Positions 16,216-23,563 of a stretch of 64,000 nt of DNA are shown here, piece after piece (the stretch's first letter is position 1; the number at the start of each line of letters is the position of its first letter). Origin of the DNA: Gemmobacter nectariphilus DSM 15620. Its GTDB lineage: Bacteria > Pseudomonadota > Alphaproteobacteria > Rhodobacterales > Rhodobacteraceae. The translations under genes and the position numbers were made by a program. The stretch spans positions 22,010-86,009 of the forward strand of contig NZ_AUCM01000015.1 in assembly GCF_000429765.1 (NCBI RefSeq). Reading direction: 5' to 3'. A model generated the notes under the pieces. The model had not been told where the DNA came from. It did not search any database and worked only from the letters and a program-made list of their open reading frames with translations.

Positions 16216-16440
16216 TCATTTGGCGCTTTGCATCCGGATCGTCTCGAACACCCGCCGCAGGGCGAAGGATCGTGCGATGCTCACCACGGTGAACACCGCG
16301 CCCATCTTCAGGTTCTCCGCCAGCGTCGTGTGCAGCCCGAAGACCGGGAAGATCAGGATCTGCGTGACGACGGCGACGCCGTAGCCGATGATGACGTTGG
16401 CGAGAGACTCGACCAGCGACATGAGGCGCGATTGCTTCAT
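16216..16440 (-). CDS. DUF7220-like small membrane protein
   Basis: This 74-residue protein carries two hydrophobic segments (about residues 13-32 and 40-57) between a basic start (MKQSRLMSLVE) and a basic end. It resembles small integral membrane proteins recurrent next to ParB-methyltransferase genes in Rhodobacterales prophages. Its start overlaps the methyltransferase stop by four bases, so they are coupled. Its role is unknown. Confidence 0.72.
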   Translation of the reverse strand: MKQSRLMSLVESLANVIIGYGVAVVTQILIFPVFGLHTTLAENLKMGAVFTVVSIARSFALRRVFETIRMQSAK

Positions 16441-17813
16441 GCTGCAGTCTTTCGCTTTCGCGCGGGTTCGGGGATAGCGTCCGTGTCCGGCGCATCAACC
16501 GGGAGTTGAGCGTCGTTGCCCAGCCGCTCGGTCCTCACTTGCGCGAAGGTCCGGCCATCGCCGTCGAGGATGGCGTCGCGGCCGGTCTCGGCCTGCCAGC
16601 GCTCGACGGCGACATCGACGTAAGCCGGGCTGATCTCCATCGCGAAGACGCGGCGGCCGTTGGCCTCGCCCGCCATGATCTGCGAGCCGGAGCCGGAGAA
16701 GGGCTCGTAGCAGATCCCGCCGCGCGCCACATGCTGGCGCATCGGGATACCGAAGGCGTCGAGCGGCTTCGGCGTCGGGTGGTCGGGCCGCTCGTCCTTC
16801 GCGAAGGACGGCATCTCCCAGGTCGAGGGCAACGTCTGCTCGGCGACCTTCGGCGGGCGGTTCGGGCGGCGCCAGCCCATGAAGCAGGGCTCGTGCTTCC
16901 ACAAGTAGTGGGACCGGGTGAGGACGCCGCGGTCCTTCACCCAGATGATCTGCTGATGGACGAAAGCGCCCGCCTTCTCCCAGCAGGCCTCGAGCATCGC
17001 CTGGCGGCGAGAGGCGTGCCAGCAGTACCAGGCGGCATCCTCGGCGATGGCCTCGGCCACGGCGGCGGCGATGAACCCGTCGTAAAGCTCCGCGCCCTGA
17101 GAACTGTCGTCCCAGGTCGTGCCATAGGACGCCGACCAATCCTTGTTCCGGGTCGGGTGGTTCGAGCCGTCGTAGTCGACGAGATACGGCGGATCGGTCG
17201 CGAACAGGATCGCACGCTCGCCGTTCATCAGGCGGCGCACGTCGGCCGCGCTGGTGCTGTCTCCGCAGAGCAGCCGGTGATCGCCAAGGACCCAGAGATC
17301 GCCCGTGCGCGACGCCGGATTGCGCGGCGGCTCGGGAATGGTAACCGGCGGCACGGAGCCTCCGGCGCCACCTTCTTCACCGTCCCCCTCCGGCACGAAA
17401 GCCAGCAGTTTGTCCAACTCGCCATCCGAGAAACCGACCAGCGACAGGTCGAAGTCCTCTGCCAGCAGGTCGTTCAGCTCCGCCGACAGCAGCGCTTCGT
17501 CCCAGGTGCCGAGTTCGGTCAGCTTGTTGTCGGCAATCCGGTAGGCACGCCGCTGCGCCTCGGTCAGGTGCCCGAGCACGATCACCGGCGCTTCCGTCAG
17601 ACCGAGCTGCGTGGCAGCCAGCACCCGGCCATGGCCCGCGATCAACTCGCCGTCCTCGCCCACGAGGCAGGGAACCGTCCAGCCGAACTCGGCCATGCTG
17701 GCGGCGATCTTCGCGACCTGGTCTGCGCCATGCGCCTTTGCGTTCTTCGCATAGGGCTGCAAGCGCGACAGCGGCCAGGTCTCGATCGCATCCGGGGCGA
17801 AGCTCAGCGTCAT
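16437..17813 (-). CDS. ParB-like nuclease / DNA adenine or cytosine-N4 methyltransferase fusion
   Basis: This 458-residue protein modifies DNA. Residues about 10-110 form a ParB/Srx-like domain with the AGHGRVLAA and DNKLTELG motifs. The methyltransferase half has the catalytic DPPYLVDY (about residue 210) before the SAM-binding FSGSG (about 380), the beta-class order. No restriction enzyme gene adjoins it, so it is probably an orphan phage methylase for evading host restriction. The start at 17813 (MTLSFAPDAIETWP) was chosen because upstream sequence is Arg/His-rich and poorly coding. Confidence 0.88.
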   Translation of the reverse strand: MTLSFAPDAIETWPLSRLQPYAKNAKAHGADQVAKIAASMAEFGWTVPCLVGEDGELIAGHGRVLAATQLGLTEAPVIVLGHLTEAQRRAYRIADNKLTELGTWDEALLSAELNDLLAEDFDLSLVGFSDGELDKLLAFVPEGDGEEGGAGGSVPPVTIPEPPRNPASRTGDLWVLGDHRLLCGDSTSAADVRRLMNGERAILFATDPPYLVDYDGSNHPTRNKDWSASYGTTWDDSSQGAELYDGFIAAAVAEAIAEDAAWYCWHASRRQAMLEACWEKAGAFVHQQIIWVKDRGVLTRSHYLWKHEPCFMGWRRPNRPPKVAEQTLPSTWEMPSFAKDERPDHPTPKPLDAFGIPMRQHVARGGICYEPFSGSGSQIMAGEANGRRVFAMEISPAYVDVAVERWQAETGRDAILDGDGRTFAQVRTERLGNDAQLPVDAPDTDAIPEPARKRKTAA

Positions 17814-18229
17814 GGTGGGCAAGGTTCCTCGGTCGGGTGGATGCCGATGGCTTCCGGAATCCGGATGCCGCACCGGACTCCATGCGGGGTCCAGCGGCCA
17901 CCAGCGGTGTCCGATCGGAAAAGCTTATGTTCATTGGTGTTTGCGCGGGGCGCAGGGGGGCCGGCTTCCGGGTGGCTTCCCAAAAATCAGGCCCTGTCGC
18001 TGGCGATGTGCCGCGCTTCGCCCGCCAGCATACGAATGTCGCCAGGAAGGAACCGGAAACTGCCGTGGGCTGGACCCCGGCCGGACCCTCGCTGGATACC
18101 GGGGTCCAGAAGGCCCCCGTCAACGCAAAGGGGAGAGCGAGCTTTCCAGCGCACTCTCCCCATCTTGCCTTCGGAATAGCATGGATCTGTTGCAGATGTC
18201 GAAGGAAAAAGTGTTGCAACACATTGGAG
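17814..18229. promoter_or_regulatory. 416-bp non-coding region with nested inverted repeats
   Basis: No convincing gene is present. Two strong inverted repeats stand out. CTGGACCCCGG (18070-18080) pairs perfectly with CCGGGGTCCAG (18099-18109), and GGGGAGAG (18130-18137) pairs with CTCTCCCC (18154-18161). An AT-rich patch lies at about 17925-17945. The region should hold the promoter of the methyltransferase operon and a terminator for the DUF6362 gene upstream; one or both repeats may be operators. Confidence 0.5.
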
Positions 18230-18610
18230 TCACTGCGCATTCAGGCGCGCAGCGATCTTGGTCAGCGCCAGCTGCCAGCGCCGCCATGCGGTGGTGCGGT
18301 CGCACCCCAGCTCGCCGCTGATCTGCTTCCACGGCACGCGGGCCGCCCGCGACCAGACGAGCTTGCGCTCCGCCTCCTCGATCCAGAGCACCCAGTCGAA
18401 GGTCTGCTCGAGCCGAGTGATGGCGGCGGCCGAGGGCCAGACCCGCATCGGCTGCGGCTCCATCGCCGCGATCTCGCGGCTGGTCCGCACGATGTCGGGC
18501 CAGGTGTTGAAGTAGCCCTGCACCTTGACCGGCGGCAGCTTGCGCAGGGTGCGGAACGCCTCCTCGAAATGATCGGCGACGCAGTCGGCGGTCCATTCGC
18601 GATCAGTCAT
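18230..18610 (-). CDS. DUF6362 family protein, helix-turn-helix type
   Basis: This 126-residue protein starts MTDREWTADCVADHFEEAF and contains a C-terminal helix-turn-helix (WKQISGELGCDRTTAWRRWQ, about 98-117) preceded by a Trp-rich helical region. The pattern matches the DUF6362 proteins in Rhodobacterales prophages, located between a RuvC-like nuclease and a methyltransferase. It may be a late-gene regulator. The start at 18610 overlaps the stop of the 66-residue gene by eight bases. Confidence 0.75.
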   Translation of the reverse strand: MTDREWTADCVADHFEEAFRTLRKLPPVKVQGYFNTWPDIVRTSREIAAMEPQPMRVWPSAAAITRLEQTFDWVLWIEEAERKLVWSRAARVPWKQISGELGCDRTTAWRRWQLALTKIAARLNAQ

Positions 18611-18803
18611 GGCGCAACTCCCTGTCGGAGGGACGCGGGCCGTAGAGCTTTTCGCCGAGTTGGCGGACCAGTTCACGCTCGGGCCAGGTGAGGCGGTCGT
18701 CATCGGCGGAGACCGCGAGAACGCCCTGTTCCCGCCAGCCCTCGCGCTTGACCTGTTCGGGATCCCGGCGCTGGCCGCCGTAGCCGTGGGGGTGCCACCT
18801 CAT
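18603..18803 (-). CDS. Small hypothetical phage protein
   Basis: This 66-residue basic protein (MRWHPHGYGGQRRDPEQVKR at the start) is rich in Arg, Asp and Glu. It overlaps the RuvC-like gene by four bases (ATGA) and the DUF6362 gene by eight, so it is part of a coupled trio. The WPERELVRQLGEKLYG segment looks like a folded helix. No family was recognised. Confidence 0.62.
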   Translation of the reverse strand: MRWHPHGYGGQRRDPEQVKREGWREQGVLAVSADDDRLTWPERELVRQLGEKLYGPRPSDRELRHD

Positions 18804-19339
18804 GCGACACCTCCCTTCGTCTCGATCGCCCAGAGCAGGATGGCGATGGCGTCGGCCTCGTTGTCGTCGGCCGGGCTGAAGCCGCGGGCGCGGACGGCGG
18901 CGACCATCGCGGCCTTGTCGGCGTTGCCCTTGCCTGCGGCATGACGCTTGATCGTGCCGACCGGGACCCCCTCGTAGGGCACGCCGCGCAGTTCCGCCCA
19001 TGCGGTCAGCGTGGCCATGAGCCCGCCGTAGATATGGCTCGCGTCGGTGCCCGCGTGGCGGCGGACTTCCTCGAACCAGATCGCGGCGACGGGCCCCGAC
19101 AGCCGGTCGATCTCGGTCAGCCAGTTGGTGAAGCGCAGGTAGCGCATGCCGCCGCCGTCGAAGCGGCCGGGGCGCAGCGAGACGGTGCCGCTGGTGATCA
19201 GACCGTCATGGCCGCGGATCGCCCAGCCGGTCGCGGTGCCGAGGTCGAGCGCGAGGATGCAGCGGTTGCGGGGGGTGTCGAGCGGCAGCGATTCAAACCT
19301 TGCGCCGTCGCAATTCGGGATCAGAGTCGGCTGAGCCAT
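18800..19339 (-). CDS. RuvC-like Holliday junction resolvase
   Basis: This 179-residue protein has the RNase H-fold signature of RuvC-type nucleases. The first strand contains ALDLGTATGWA with the catalytic Asp (about residue 30). A second acidic position lies in IWFEEVRRH (about residue 85), and the C-terminal DDNEADAIAILLWA (about 160) gives the last acidic cluster. It probably resolves branched replication intermediates before packaging. The start at 19339 is preferred because upstream sequence is low-quality and overlaps the operator region. Confidence 0.83.
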   Translation of the reverse strand: MAQPTLIPNCDGARFESLPLDTPRNRCILALDLGTATGWAIRGHDGLITSGTVSLRPGRFDGGGMRYLRFTNWLTEIDRLSGPVAAIWFEEVRRHAGTDASHIYGGLMATLTAWAELRGVPYEGVPVGTIKRHAAGKGNADKAAMVAAVRARGFSPADDNEADAIAILLWAIETKGGVA

Positions 19340-19679
19340 GATGGGTCTCCTTTGCCGGTGGCCTGTGGTGGTGGAAGACGACGGCGGTCTGGTGCTTGGC
19401 GGTACGGGGCCGCCGTCGTCGGATCGGGAAGCGCAAGGAAGCATCACGGCGGCGCGCGCGGCTGGCCCGGACGTATGGGAGGAGTGGCCAACCCTGTGGG
19501 GTGGCCCTCCCATACGTAGTATGGGGGTTTGACACCTAACTGTTCCGGGGAGAGCAAGTTGCTGAAATCATTGGAGAATAAGACTTCATGAAGTCTTCGG
19601 GCATGAGTCAGGGACCTAACTCTTATTTGCCCGTAACCCGTTGATTTCGTTGAGTTCACAGTTGGCGCTGTCATATGAG
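19340..19679. promoter_or_regulatory. Intergenic region with palindromes and short repeats (candidate origin or operator)
   Basis: This 340-bp region is clearly more AT-rich on its replication-gene side. ACGTATGGGAG (19471-19481) pairs perfectly with CTCCCATACGT (19507-19517). The same right arm can pair instead within CCCATAC-GTA-GTATGGG (19509-19525), so two alternative hairpins compete. AAGACTTCATGAAGTCTT (19581-19598) is a perfect 18-bp palindrome. A related motif ATGAGTCAGG occurs at 19604-19613, and TCATATGAGT[C/T]AGG occurs twice, 20 bp apart (19671-19684 and 19691-19704, the second inside the primase 3' end). Iteron-like spacing beside a primase-helicase gene suggests an origin or multi-site operator. 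Confidence 0.55.
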
Positions 19680-19704
19680 TCAGGCCTCACTCATATGAGT
19701 TAGG
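19671..19704. repeat. Two 14-bp direct repeats, TCATATGAGTYAGG
   Basis: TCATATGAGTCAGG (19671-19684) and TCATATGAGTTAGG (19691-19704) differ at one base and start exactly 20 bp apart, two helical turns, so a protein could bind both on the same face. Each contains the TCATATGA palindrome. A degenerate third copy lies at 19602-19613. Confidence 0.7.
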
Positions 19705-22001
19705 TCGTCCTCGAGCCCCTCCGGGTAGACCCAGACGGCGGGGTTTTCGACCTGCAGGCAGAGCCCGGATTGGGGGCATTTGAAGTGGCTGGGCAGGACC
19801 GGACGGGCCTCGGTGGTGACCTCGCCGGTGGCCGGATCGACATGATCGACGGGCGCGCCGAACTGCATCCCCTCGACGCAGAGGTAGCCGAACCGCGACC
19901 GGGTGACGGGGAAGCCGAACCCCGAGGGGTCGCGCAGGAACTTCACAAAGCCCTTGGTCGCCAGCACGCTGAGACGCTCACGGATCGTGTGCTTGCTGCC
20001 CAGACCTCCCCGGTTCTCGAAGGTCTCGGCGAACTGCATGGCGGTGTAGAGGCGCTCGCTGGCCGCCTCATCCAGCAGCATGCCGAGGATGACATCGTGC
20101 TTGCGCAGCCGCTCGGCATCGAGTTTGGCGCCCACCTCCTTGCGCACCAGGCGCTCGTTCATCGGGTTCAGCTCGACCCACTCGCCCTTCACCTTGTCGA
20201 TGAGCTTGCCCGGCAGCGCGGGGCCGTTCCGCAGTTCGATCTCCAGCCGGCGGACGGTGCTGTCCTCGTCGGGGCGGTGCATGAGCAGCCCCGAGGTGTA
20301 GAAGCCGCGCAGCGCGCTGGCGCCGGAGAGCGCGAGGAAGGGATCGTCCTTGACCTGATGCTTGCTGGCCTTGCGGGTGTGGTGGGCGAGGATGACGCCC
20401 GCGTCCGGATTGATCGCCTCGCGCAGGAGCTCGACCCGGTCCTTCAGGAAGAACATCATGGCGGTGTTGTCGTTCTCGCCGCCCCCCTCGGGTCCGCCAT
20501 CGAAGAGATTGCGGATGGGGTCGATGACGATGATGTCGGGCGGCGCGTCGGCGAATGCGGCCCGGATAGCCTCGGCCACGCGGGCGACGCCCTCCGCGTC
20601 GAGCAGCAGCTTCAGCTTCGGCGTGGCGATGAAGGTGTCGCGCGCGGCGGCGATCACGGCGGCAGACAGCGCGATCTGCTGCATGCGCTCGCGCAGGTAG
20701 TGATACTGGATCTCGGCCTGCAGATAGAACACGCCCAGCGGCCGGGGCGGCGTGAAGCCGAGGAACGGCACGCCAGCGGCCATGTGCACGAGCCAGCAGA
20801 TCAGGAAGTCGCTCTTGCCGACCTTCGGCGCGCCGCCCAGCACCAGGAGCCCGCCCGGCGTCAGCACGCGCGGCCCGATGATGTCCTCCGGCATCGGACT
20901 GGTGTCGTCGAGCAGCGCGCCGAGGCTGAATGTCGGCAGCGGGCTGGCCGGGGCACCGACATGGGCCGCGCGCAGGAGCGGCGGGCCGTTGCGCTTCACA
21001 TGCAGCGCCCAGAGGCGTTCGGACTCGGCCTGCAGCCGATCAAGCGGCCAGGACGGGCGCAGCATGGCGGCGTTGTAGCCGCAGATCGCCTCCCAGCCCT
21101 CGAATGGATCAAGGCGGCCTTCGTGCACCATGCGGATGTAGTGCCCGATGGCGGCACTGGCCCCCTGGAACCGCGACCAGTCGTCGACCGCGCCTTCGCG
21201 CACCGGCGTGGTGAGCACCGCGTCGATGCCGGGCTTGGTCGCCGGGGCCGAGACGTCGCTGGCGAAGCCCACGCCGGGCAGCGGCGGCATCTCGGCGACC
21301 CGTTCGGCGAAATCCACAAGGTCCACCTCGACGTCGCGCTGTTCGCGGATCTGCACGAGGCGTTGATGGCCATGCTTGTGATAGACGGTGCCAGGCACCC
21401 GGATCGGCTGGTGTGCCGATCGGAAATGCGTGTCGCCGCCGACCTTCACGGCGATCTCGCCCCGCAGGCGGCAGAGGGTGGCCAGCTCTTCGCTCTCGGC
21501 GGGTTCGGTCAGTTTCCACCAGACATGGAGCTTCGCCGCGCCCTCGGGTGTGCGCCCGCCGCTTTCGATGATCAACGTAGGCGGGCCGAGGTGGCGGGTG
21601 ACGTGCTCGAGCTTGGCCGGGATGTCGCCCGCGTCGAGATCGACGACGATGGCCTGCATCTGCAGCACGTCGGCGGCGCGGGCCTGGCCCTGCTCGGCGA
21701 CGGTGCCGGGGATGACATAGACGGCGGCGCCTTCGCGGTTCGCCCATCCGGCGAATGTTGCGAGCTTCTCTGTCGCGGTCTCGTCGGCGGGGATCCAGAT
21801 GTTGTGCGGCTTGCCGTCCCGGCCCTGACCCTTGTCTACGAAGCCGCGGAGCGGGATCAGCCCCTCGCACCAGCTGAACACGGTGTCGAGGAAGACGGCG
21901 ATCTGCTCTGGGTCGGGGTCGCAGCCGAACGGGTTCTCGGACGGCGGCCCGTCGTTGAAGTCCATCCACGGGTTGAAGTGCAGGATGCCGTCGTCGCTCA
22001 T
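19680..22001 (-). CDS. Phage primase-helicase / RepA-like AAA ATPase
   Basis: This 773-residue replication protein has an N-terminal primase-like domain with the metal-binding AIVVDLDAGD (about residue 100) and an HFRSAHQPIRVPGT segment (about 180). A RepA/DnaB-like RecA-fold ATPase follows, with Walker A GGAPKVGKSD (about 360), Walker B IIVIDPIRNLF (about 455) and ILAHHTRK (about 500). The C-terminal part (about 600-700) looks like winged-helix DNA binding. The start at 22001 (MSDDGILHFNPW) overlaps the Cas4-like stop as ATGA. It is the main candidate initiator for phage DNA replication. Confidence 0.85.
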   Translation of the reverse strand: MSDDGILHFNPWMDFNDGPPSENPFGCDPDPEQIAVFLDTVFSWCEGLIPLRGFVDKGQGRDGKPHNIWIPADETATEKLATFAGWANREGAAVYVIPGTVAEQGQARAADVLQMQAIVVDLDAGDIPAKLEHVTRHLGPPTLIIESGGRTPEGAAKLHVWWKLTEPAESEELATLCRLRGEIAVKVGGDTHFRSAHQPIRVPGTVYHKHGHQRLVQIREQRDVEVDLVDFAERVAEMPPLPGVGFASDVSAPATKPGIDAVLTTPVREGAVDDWSRFQGASAAIGHYIRMVHEGRLDPFEGWEAICGYNAAMLRPSWPLDRLQAESERLWALHVKRNGPPLLRAAHVGAPASPLPTFSLGALLDDTSPMPEDIIGPRVLTPGGLLVLGGAPKVGKSDFLICWLVHMAAGVPFLGFTPPRPLGVFYLQAEIQYHYLRERMQQIALSAAVIAAARDTFIATPKLKLLLDAEGVARVAEAIRAAFADAPPDIIVIDPIRNLFDGGPEGGGENDNTAMMFFLKDRVELLREAINPDAGVILAHHTRKASKHQVKDDPFLALSGASALRGFYTSGLLMHRPDEDSTVRRLEIELRNGPALPGKLIDKVKGEWVELNPMNERLVRKEVGAKLDAERLRKHDVILGMLLDEAASERLYTAMQFAETFENRGGLGSKHTIRERLSVLATKGFVKFLRDPSGFGFPVTRSRFGYLCVEGMQFGAPVDHVDPATGEVTTEARPVLPSHFKCPQSGLCLQVENPAVWVYPEGLEDDLTHMSEA

Positions 22002-22765
22002 GCTGGCAGCCCCCAGCAGCGCTCGGCCCACGGGCAGAAGCGGCATTCGAAGAAGTCGGGCGTGGTCGCGACGCGTGGCAGAAGCTCGCCCGCATCGGTC
22101 GCCTGCAGGATCCGCACGCCCCGGTCGGACATGCGCTGCGCGAGATCGGCGTCGAAAGGCACCAGTTCGTGGTGCATCTCGGCCGTGTCCTTGTTGATCG
22201 CGGTGAACACGGCGGGCGCAGCGCTGATGCCGGGCACGCTGGTTTCCATGTAGGCCTGATAGACCGCGATCTGGGCGGCATAGACCGGCTTCGACTTGCT
22301 CACGCCGTCCTTGACGCAGGCGCGCCAGTTCTTCGCGTTCATCGTCTTGCACTCCCAGAGCGCGGGGGTGCGCAACCCCAACGTCGCGGCGGCCTTGGCG
22401 ACGATCCCGTCGACATGACCGCGGATGCGCCCGCCCGCGACCGAGAAGCCGAACTGGCCGCCATCTGGCCGGTTGCCCTTGCGGGTGTAGAGGTCGAATC
22501 CCGCGCCGCGCAGCCAGGCGACGGCCAGATCCTCCAGCGCGTGGCCGATGGCGAAGATGCGTAGCGACTGGCCGCTGAAGTCCTGGCCCTCGTCCTTCGG
22601 CGTCGCCGTGAACTCGAACTGCAGCGCCCGCTCGCAGGCATGGCCGAGGCGCGAGCCGCCCAGATAATCGCGGGGCGGCCGCATCGCCTGATCGGCGGTG
22701 AGCGCCTGATCGACGGCGGTGTTCACCCGCTCGGCGAAGCTGGGGCGGCGGTTATAGTCCAGCAT
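21998..22765 (-). CDS. PD-(D/E)XK nuclease, Cas4/RecB-like
   Basis: This 255-residue nuclease has the RecB-family core: GHVDGIV (first acidic residue, about 116), then ALWECKTMN (E-x-K, about 135) and a downstream YAAQIAVYQAYM helix. Four cysteines are placed as in Cas4/AddB iron-sulfur nucleases, one in GHACERA (about residue 44) and three in CRFCPWAERC at the C-terminus. It is likely an exonuclease acting with the adjacent recombination genes. The start at 22765 (MLDYNRRPSF) overlaps the HNH gene stop by 14 bp. Confidence 0.85.
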   Translation of the reverse strand: MLDYNRRPSFAERVNTAVDQALTADQAMRPPRDYLGGSRLGHACERALQFEFTATPKDEGQDFSGQSLRIFAIGHALEDLAVAWLRGAGFDLYTRKGNRPDGGQFGFSVAGGRIRGHVDGIVAKAAATLGLRTPALWECKTMNAKNWRACVKDGVSKSKPVYAAQIAVYQAYMETSVPGISAAPAVFTAINKDTAEMHHELVPFDADLAQRMSDRGVRILQATDAGELLPRVATTPDFFECRFCPWAERCWGLPA

Positions 22766-23153
22766 GCTGGCCTCCCTCGTAGCTGCGGTGGGCGAGCCCG
22801 TGGCAGGTCGAGCAGAGCCATTCGACCGAGAGCGGCGCGTCATAGTCGTGGTGATGCGCTTCGAGGTCGGTCACGCAGCCACATCGCTGACACCAGACCG
22901 GCACGACGATCCGACAAGCCTTGACGGCACGCCGGACGATGCTGTGGGCCCGATATTTCTCGGCGTGGCGCAGGCGATAGCGACGCTGCGCCTCCCGATG
23001 CTTCTCGGGCTTCCTGAATTTCTGCGCGTAGGCACGCTGGTATTCCCGGCGGCAGTCGCGGCACCAGGTCTGCCGACCATCGGGACTGAGCCGGCGGCGT
23101 CCGAACTCGCAGACGTCCTTCTCGACGCCGCATTTCGTGCAGAGCTTGGTCAA
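22752..23153 (-). CDS. HNH-type zinc-finger protein
   Basis: This 133-residue basic protein has two cysteine-rich blocks. An N-terminal zinc finger holds CTKCG and CRDCRREYQ. A C-terminal half has WCQRCGCV, LEAHHHDYD and CSTCHGLAH, which together resemble an HNH endonuclease with structural zinc. The middle is Arg/Lys/His-rich and probably binds DNA. It overlaps both neighbours, so it is expressed with the replication and recombination genes. Confidence 0.78.
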   Translation of the reverse strand: MTKLCTKCGVEKDVCEFGRRRLSPDGRQTWCRDCRREYQRAYAQKFRKPEKHREAQRRYRLRHAEKYRAHSIVRRAVKACRIVVPVWCQRCGCVTDLEAHHHDYDAPLSVEWLCSTCHGLAHRSYEGGQHAGL

Positions 23154-23557
23154 AACGGCACCTCCGGCGTCTGCGCCCGGGCGATATCGGACATGGCCTC
23201 GCGGAAGCCCTCGACGGCTTCCTCGATCAGCGCGCGCACCTGCGCCTCGGTCAGATCCGCAAGCGGGGTGGCCCAGCCGATCTCGTCCATCAGCAGCGCC
23301 ACGCGCTTCATGGTGGCGGTGACGGCGGCGCGCTCTTCCTCGGTCAGGTCAACCATGGTGAGACGCTCCCGCGCCAAGCGCGTCCAGAAGGACTGGCAGG
23401 GCATCGAGCAGAACCAGACCGAAGGCCGGGGCTGCTTCGACCGGTGCGGATCGAACCAGCCAAAACCACGGGTGGGTTGCCGGCAGACAGCACAGAGCGT
23501 TCCACGCGGATGCCAGAGCCGCCGCCGGTCCTCGGCGTTGATGGATGTGAAGGGCAT
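23150..23557 (-). CDS. DUF6511-like zinc-binding phage protein
   Basis: This 135-residue protein has an N-terminal Cys pair (CAVC, about residue 22) and a later CSMPC (about residue 50), suggesting a zinc ribbon, followed by the helical RLARERLTMVDLTEEERAAV and an acidic C-terminal half. It resembles the DUF6511 family found next to phage helicases. ATG at 23557 and GTG at 23560 are both possible; ATG is reported. It lies 6 bp after the helicase stop and overlaps the HNH gene. Confidence 0.7.
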   Translation of the reverse strand: MPFTSINAEDRRRLWHPRGTLCAVCRQPTRGFGWFDPHRSKQPRPSVWFCSMPCQSFWTRLARERLTMVDLTEEERAAVTATMKRVALLMDEIGWATPLADLTEAQVRALIEEAVEGFREAMSDIARAQTPEVPF

Positions 23558-23563
23558 CACGGG

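Noticed and set aside
19770..22253. 827-codon plus-strand frame over the primase-helicase
   Set aside because: The opposite strand encodes Walker motifs and a primase domain; this frame has no recognisable domain and is His/Arg/Gly-rich.
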